The position numbers and the translations under genes are program-made. Positions 7,090 through 10,303 of a DNA stretch of 10,303 nucleotides are shown in pieces. Under the pieces are notes generated by a model, which did no database searches, was not told where the DNA came from, and was given only the letters and a program-made list of their open reading frames with translations. How positions within the stretch are numbered: the first letter of the stretch is position 1; each line of letters begins with the position of its first letter. The stretch spans positions 1-10,303 of the forward strand of contig JAAMXY010000550.1 of assembly GCA_019677205.1 (NCBI GenBank), in the 5' to 3' direction. Source of the DNA: Pinguiococcus pyrenoidosus. Its lineage: Eukaryota > Sar > Pinguiophyceae > Pinguiochrysidales > Pinguiochrysidaceae.

Positions 7090-7448
7090 GTGGGGCCAGT
7101 GCCAGGGGATAAGGTGTAAATAGCTGCGGCGCGCAATGCCGCCCGTGTTGTACTTCGCTTCGCAAAGCTATAGGGAGAGAAATCTGCATTCTTTGCGTCG
7201 TGGCGCCCGTCGTCTTCATTGTGTCCTTTGGGAGTCATTGTCCTTTGGGAGGTCGCGCCTGCGCGTTGCTTTTTCGCATACGCGTGCAGCAACGTCACCC
7301 GATGCCCGACGATTCACGCTCTCGATAGCTGCCGCTCCACAGCGAGAAACGCAACAGCCGCATGCAAGGCGAGGCGGTGATTGCGAAGGGAAGAGAAGAG
7401 GAGACGCCGGGAAGCGAAGCAGACAAAGCATGCAAGGCGCCCTTTCAG
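7090..7448. other. Convergent intergenic region between the DUF1997-like gene and IFT46
   Basis: Both flanking genes end here, so this stretch should contain two 3' untranslated regions. No gene is seen. A 13-nt direct duplication (TGTCCTTTGGGAG) occurs at 7222-7234 and 7239-7251. No clear AATAAA signal is visible on either strand. Confidence 0.5.
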
Positions 7449-8943
7449 CTACTTGAAGTCCGCATCAGCGCCTACGTCCTGTTTCAATCCATCGAGCTCG
7501 GTCGCATCGGGTACTATTGTCGTCGCGCGAGCTGCTGCGGAACCCACGTCCTCGAGTTGCTTCTGCTGCAAGGCCAAGAAGTGCGGGTTGTTCTTGAAGG
7601 CGGAGTAGAGGGTGAACATGACGTGAAGGGACTCGACGGGGTTGTCGTACACAGGGATATCTAGAATCGCGCAGCACATCCGCACGTAGTCCTCCAACGT
7701 CATGTCCATGTCGGAGGACCGCGGGATGGCGACCTCGGACAGCGTCCGCTCAAAGTCCTAAGCGAAGGCGCCGGCGAAGGAAGACACGACGTCTTGGTCA
7801 TCCAGTGTCGCCGGCGCGTTGCCGCCAAGTGACTATGATGAGGCGTACCTCTGGCCACGCCTCCATGAGAGGCTCGATCTCTGGCATGCTCCGCGTGTAG
7901 GTCACCCTTGGCGGAGGCTTGTTGCGGTGCAGCTCCTGAATGCTCTTGATCCAGCGCTCGATCTCCTGCGGGTTCTTGTGCGCATTCTCTATACTTCTCA
8001 CGCTAACGTCTCCGTACGCCTTCTTCGAGATGGCGCGGAGCTGCAATTCTAAGACGGTCGGGTCGGACTGGGACGCGCTGGGCTCATCTAACACTTTGAG
8101 GCCGAGCTCGTCTTCCTTGCCATCTGGACGCGGCACCTGAGGCAAAGCCAGGCAAAGCACGTGGTTATTGAAGCGCCAAGCCTCCTCAGCAGCCAGCAAT
8201 AAGAACGGAGGAGAAAAAGCCGTGGCAGGACACGAGACGCCAGCGTTTTATCCGAGGCAAAGGGCGCAGAGCACCAGTACCTTGAGGAATGCGTCCATCT
8301 CGCCCACGGCGGGGATGTAGTCCGGGATGAAGCACATGAGCGTGGTCTCCAGCTCGACCTGATGCGGACGGTATCTTTCGATGTAGTTGAAGAGCTCCCG
8401 CACCTCCGCGCCAACATTCAGATGCGCGTAGTCGGATGCCTTGTAGGCGTTCTTGTAGATGACGCCCGAGCCATCCACGTCCTCCGAGTCGTCGCTCTCC
8501 TCGGCACTGCTCTTGGTCTGCGGAGAGCCCATGATCTTCTTGTCCTTGACCCCGGTGCTCTTGGCTGCCGCCTCCGCCTTGGCCATGGTGCTCCCGACAG
8601 CCTTGGCCTTGGAGTCCTTGGCGGACGCAGTGGTGTCGATGGAGTCGTCGGAGCCGGACGCCGAGTGCACTTCGTCAAAGGGGTTGTTGCGCACGGACTT
8701 GCTCTCCACCGCCGGAGCCTTCATGTCGGCAGAAGCAGACACGTCCAGCGCCGCATCGAAGCGGTCGTTGCGCAGCTGCCGCGGCTCAGCGCCGGACAGC
8801 GCCTGACTGCCGTCCAAGCTGGCGCTCACGTCCAACACCTCGTCAAAGGGCCGGTTGGCCACCACGTTGGGGCCGTCCAGGTCCTCGCGACTGCGCTCGA
8901 AGAAGGTGGAGTCCTCGAAGCCGTCCGAGTCACTCTCGGACAT
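7449..8943 (-). CDS. IFT46: Intraflagellar transport protein 46 (IFT46), three exons
   Basis: The spliced product is 419 residues from exons 8281-8943, 7849-8136 and 7449-7757; both introns fall between codons. IFT46 is a subunit of the IFT-B train, binds IFT52, and is needed for ciliary assembly and for import of outer dynein arms through ODA16. The conserved core is unmistakable: ERYRPHQVELET and FIPDYIPAVGEMDAFLK at the end of exon 1, VPRPDGKEDELGLKVLDEP, QSDPTVLELQLRAISK, VRSIENAHKNPQEIERWI and ELHRNKPPP in exon 2, and DYVRMCCAILDIPVY, ESLHVMFTLYSAFKNNPHF in exon 3. The N-terminal 170 residues are acidic and probably disordered and hold a threefold motif (residues 30-42, 59-72, 87-100). 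The start is MSESDSDGFED; no upstream alternative is needed. It shows that the organism makes flagella in some life stage. Confidence 0.93.
7758..7848 (-). other. IFT46 intron 2 (91 nt)
   Basis: On the minus strand the donor is CCAGAG/GTACGC and the acceptor GCTTAG/GACTTT. Splicing joins EAWPE to DFERTLSEV, matching the expected W-P-x-(E/D)-F-E segment of the family. It is phase 0, and an in-frame stop within it rules out read-through. Confidence 0.88.
8137..8280 (-). other. IFT46 intron 1 (144 nt)
   Basis: On the minus strand the donor is AAG/GTACTG and the acceptor CCTCAG/GTGCCG. Splicing joins FLK directly to VPRPDGK, reproducing the uninterrupted conserved IFT46 sequence, which fixes both boundaries. 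A stop codon occurs in frame inside the intron. The intron is phase 0. Confidence 0.9.
8646..8856 (-). repeat. Threefold N-x-x-F-D-x(4)-(S)-A-S motif in the IFT46 N-terminus
   Basis: Three copies, spaced about 28 residues apart, read NRPFDEVLDVSAS, NDRFDAALDVSAS and NNPFDEVHSASGS. They lie in the region that in other organisms interacts with the dynein adaptor ODA16. The copies are clear at protein level and diverged at DNA level. Confidence 0.75.
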
Positions 8944-9796
8944 GGTGCGAAAAGCGCGCGAACGAAAGGGCTCCGACGCGCGCCGTCTGCCAAAGGCGGC
9001 GGACAGAGACCAGAACGGCGTTTGAATCCTGTAGTTGCGACTTTCCGGCAGATATGGATAGCTGATGAATATCGGTATTTTGATATTTTGGATCAGTTTT
9101 GTGTTAGGATTTAGACTACACGCAATGTTTGATCAGAAGCAATATAGAAAAGGATTCTGACGGATACCGGTACTGGGCTTTGGAACGATTTTTAGATTTG
9201 GAGAGGCGAGAACGATGAACGGCGAACGGCGAATTGCGAAGGAAGCGTTGGGGAAGTGGCGGGAATCAACGTTCATCATCCTTGAGCGTGATGCAGGCCG
9301 GGAAGCAGCCAGGTCCTTTGATTCTGGCTGCTGACGGGTCCGTTGACAGCGGATGCCCCAGCTGATGATGCAGCCAAAGCGGTGGCTTCGGGTCAGCAAG
9401 CAAGCAAAGGAGCAGCAAGCAAGTCGAGCAGGCCAGCGCGCCAGAAGCAAGGCCGAGGTCTCGCTAGGATACGACGAAGATTCTCGGTTCGCTTCAGCTT
9501 GGTGCGCGTCGGGTGTCCGAAATCTGCGGATGTCGCGGTCCGTGGAGAGCGAGCAAACGAGTGGGCGAAGGCTTCAGTGACGTTGCACAAATGCTGATGG
9601 TCCAAAGTGAAAGTACGTACGTCTTTCGGCAGATACCTACGTCGCAGTTCAAGCCCTGTTCTAAATCTCAATCCTGGTTTGCAACAGCCAAGCAAGAGCT
9701 TTAAACAGGTTAAAGTCGCCTCCCGCCATTGAGTTCCGAGAGCCGCAGTTTGGCGTGTGAAGTCTGGCGTCGCGCGGATCGTACGGAGAGCACAAG
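8944..9796. promoter_or_regulatory. Divergent intergenic region between IFT46 and atpC
   Basis: About 850 bp separate the two start codons and should contain both promoters. There is an AT-rich core around 9048-9150 containing repeated GATATT-like words. Short tandem words (GAACGGC near 9215-9230; GCAAGCAA near 9396-9422) occur further right. Several overlapping open frames exist on both strands but none has recognisable features. A 5' untranslated intron of atpC cannot be excluded. Confidence 0.5.
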
Positions 9797-9856
9797 ATGG
9801 CGAAGTTGCTTTTCGTAGTGTTGGCGGCCCTGGTGCTGGCCCTGGCCTCTGCCTTC
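9797..9856 (+). other. Signal peptide with ASAF-type motif of AtpC
   Basis: The hydrophobic core spans residues 4-16 and is followed by Ala-Ser-Ala, with Phe20 as the first residue after the expected cut. The following [18 protein letters not shown] segment is basic and poor in acidic residues, as expected for a transit peptide. Together they direct the protein through the endoplasmic reticulum-derived membrane and then into the plastid. Confidence 0.85.
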
Positions 9857-10303
9857 GTGGCGCCCAAGGCGGGCGTGACGTCGGTGCGAAGCGTCTCCAA
9901 TGGGCGGAGAGGCCCCACCATCGTCATGGACGGCAAGTCCAACGCGATCCGCGACCGCATTAAGTCCGTCAAGAACACCAAGAAGATCACCGAGGCCATG
10001 CGGCTGGTCGCAGCTGCCAAGGTGAGGCCTTTCGAGCCGCAGATCCGCGCGAAAAGCGCCGGAGAGGCCGGCGCCGCCGCCATGGCCGCCACGTACCCCA
10101 CGCCGGTCCCCGCTCATCCCCGCGTGATATAGGTGCGCCGCGCGCAGGATGCGTGCCTGCAGACCCGCCCGTTCACGGAGAGCGTGCAGAGCGTGTTCTC
10201 CGGCATCGTGGACCGTCTGGGAAAGTAAGTCGGCCCTCGCGGCACGTTTTGGCACCGAAGTGCAGCGCGACTAACGTGAGTCCTCGCCCCTCCGAAACGA
10301 CTC
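9797..10303 (+). CDS. atpC: Plastid F-type ATP synthase gamma subunit precursor, first exons (partial)
   Basis: Exon 1 is 9797-10021 and exon 2 is 10133-10224; the gene continues past the window edge. The gamma subunit is the rotating shaft of the plastid F1 motor and couples thylakoid proton flow to ATP synthesis. Residues 1-19 are a signal peptide ([16 protein letters not shown]) ending in ASA/F20 with VAP after it, the ASAF-type motif of complex red plastids; residues 20-44 are a basic transit peptide. The mature part starts near 45 and reads [20 protein letters not shown], then LVAAAK, the N-terminal helix of all gamma subunits. Exon 2 continues [19 protein letters not shown] and [10 protein letters not shown], again matching the family. 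The region with the redox-sensing cysteines of green-lineage proteins lies beyond the window. Confidence 0.93.
10022..10132 (+). other. atpC intron 1 (111 nt)
   Basis: The donor is AAG/GTGAGG and the acceptor GATATAG/GTGCGC. Removal joins LVAAAK to VRRAQDA exactly as in other gamma subunits. Without splicing the frame runs on and stops at 10130-10132. The intron is phase 0. Confidence 0.9.
10225..10303 (+). other. Start of atpC intron 2 (runs off the window)
   Basis: The consensus donor GTAAGT begins at 10225, right after codons for DRLG and two bases of the next codon (phase 2). Retention would give an immediate stop (AAG TAA). A CTAAC branch-point-like word lies near 10270, but no acceptor with family sequence after it is visible before the window ends. 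Confidence 0.75.

Noticed and set aside
1189-7177. 12-nt word AGCTATAGGGAG at 1189-1200 and 7166-7177
   Set aside because: A few identical 12-mers are expected by chance in 10 kb; no wider similarity or symmetric context supports an attachment site or element border.
8362-9114. 250-codon forward frame
   Set aside because: It lies antisense to IFT46 exon 1, whose reading is certain from family conservation; the Val/Gly/Arg-rich product has no features.
9661-10255. Minus-strand frames of 146 and 181 codons
   Set aside because: Both are antisense to the atpC exons, which are secured by conserved gamma-subunit sequence and the targeting peptide.
1-10303. tRNA or rRNA genes, transposase or reverse transcriptase genes
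   Set aside because: No cloverleaf-like sequence, rRNA core words, or transposase/reverse-transcriptase motifs were noticed on either strand.

Overview
The window is nuclear DNA of a flagellated eukaryotic alga with a complex, red-lineage (secondary) plastid. Three observations support this. The right-edge gene encodes the plastid ATP synthase gamma subunit behind a signal peptide ending in an ASAF-type motif (Ala-Ser-Ala/Phe), as in stramenopiles, haptophytes, cryptophytes and their relatives. A second gene (DUF1997-like) has a similar signal peptide with Phe just after the predicted cleavage point. The spliced IFT46 gene shows that the organism builds cilia or flagella. Introns are short (91 to 144 nt where complete) with GT..AG ends. 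The exact lineage cannot be decided from this window.

Layout, left to right. 1-195: possibly the last exon of a gene entering from the left, with an Asp-rich tail. 196-1346: no convincing gene, but a 26-bp tandem array of ATCGAT palindromes (589-796) with decayed copies after it, then an AT-rich stretch with a TATA-like box. 1347-3338 (+): an intronless 663-codon OLD-family ATPase-Toprim nuclease with intact Walker A, Walker B and Toprim residues. This is the most unusual gene here, since OLD nucleases are known mainly from bacteria, archaea and phages as defence proteins. 3212-4426 (+): a partly frame-shifted remnant of an unidentified, probably eukaryotic protein, whose first part overlaps the 3' end of the OLD gene in another frame. 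4430-4600: pyrimidine tract and TG/GA microsatellite. 4645-5721 (-): an orphan protein with an N-terminal coiled coil and four membrane segments. 6340-7089 (+): a plastid-targeted DUF1997-like protein. 7449-8943 (-): IFT46 in three exons. 9797-end (+): the first two exons of plastid atpC.

The genes are independent eukaryotic units on alternating strands, not an operon. IFT46 (-) and atpC (+) diverge from a shared spacer of about 850 bp, and the four-membrane-segment gene (-) and DUF1997 gene (+) diverge from one of about 620 bp. The plastid genes and IFT46 are GC-rich (hand-counted 60-nt samples of 63-70%), while the OLD gene is nearer 48% in one sample. With its lack of introns, this makes horizontal acquisition the leading hypothesis for the OLD gene. 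Spliced eukaryotic genes on the same sequence argue against simple bacterial contamination, unless the assembly is chimeric.
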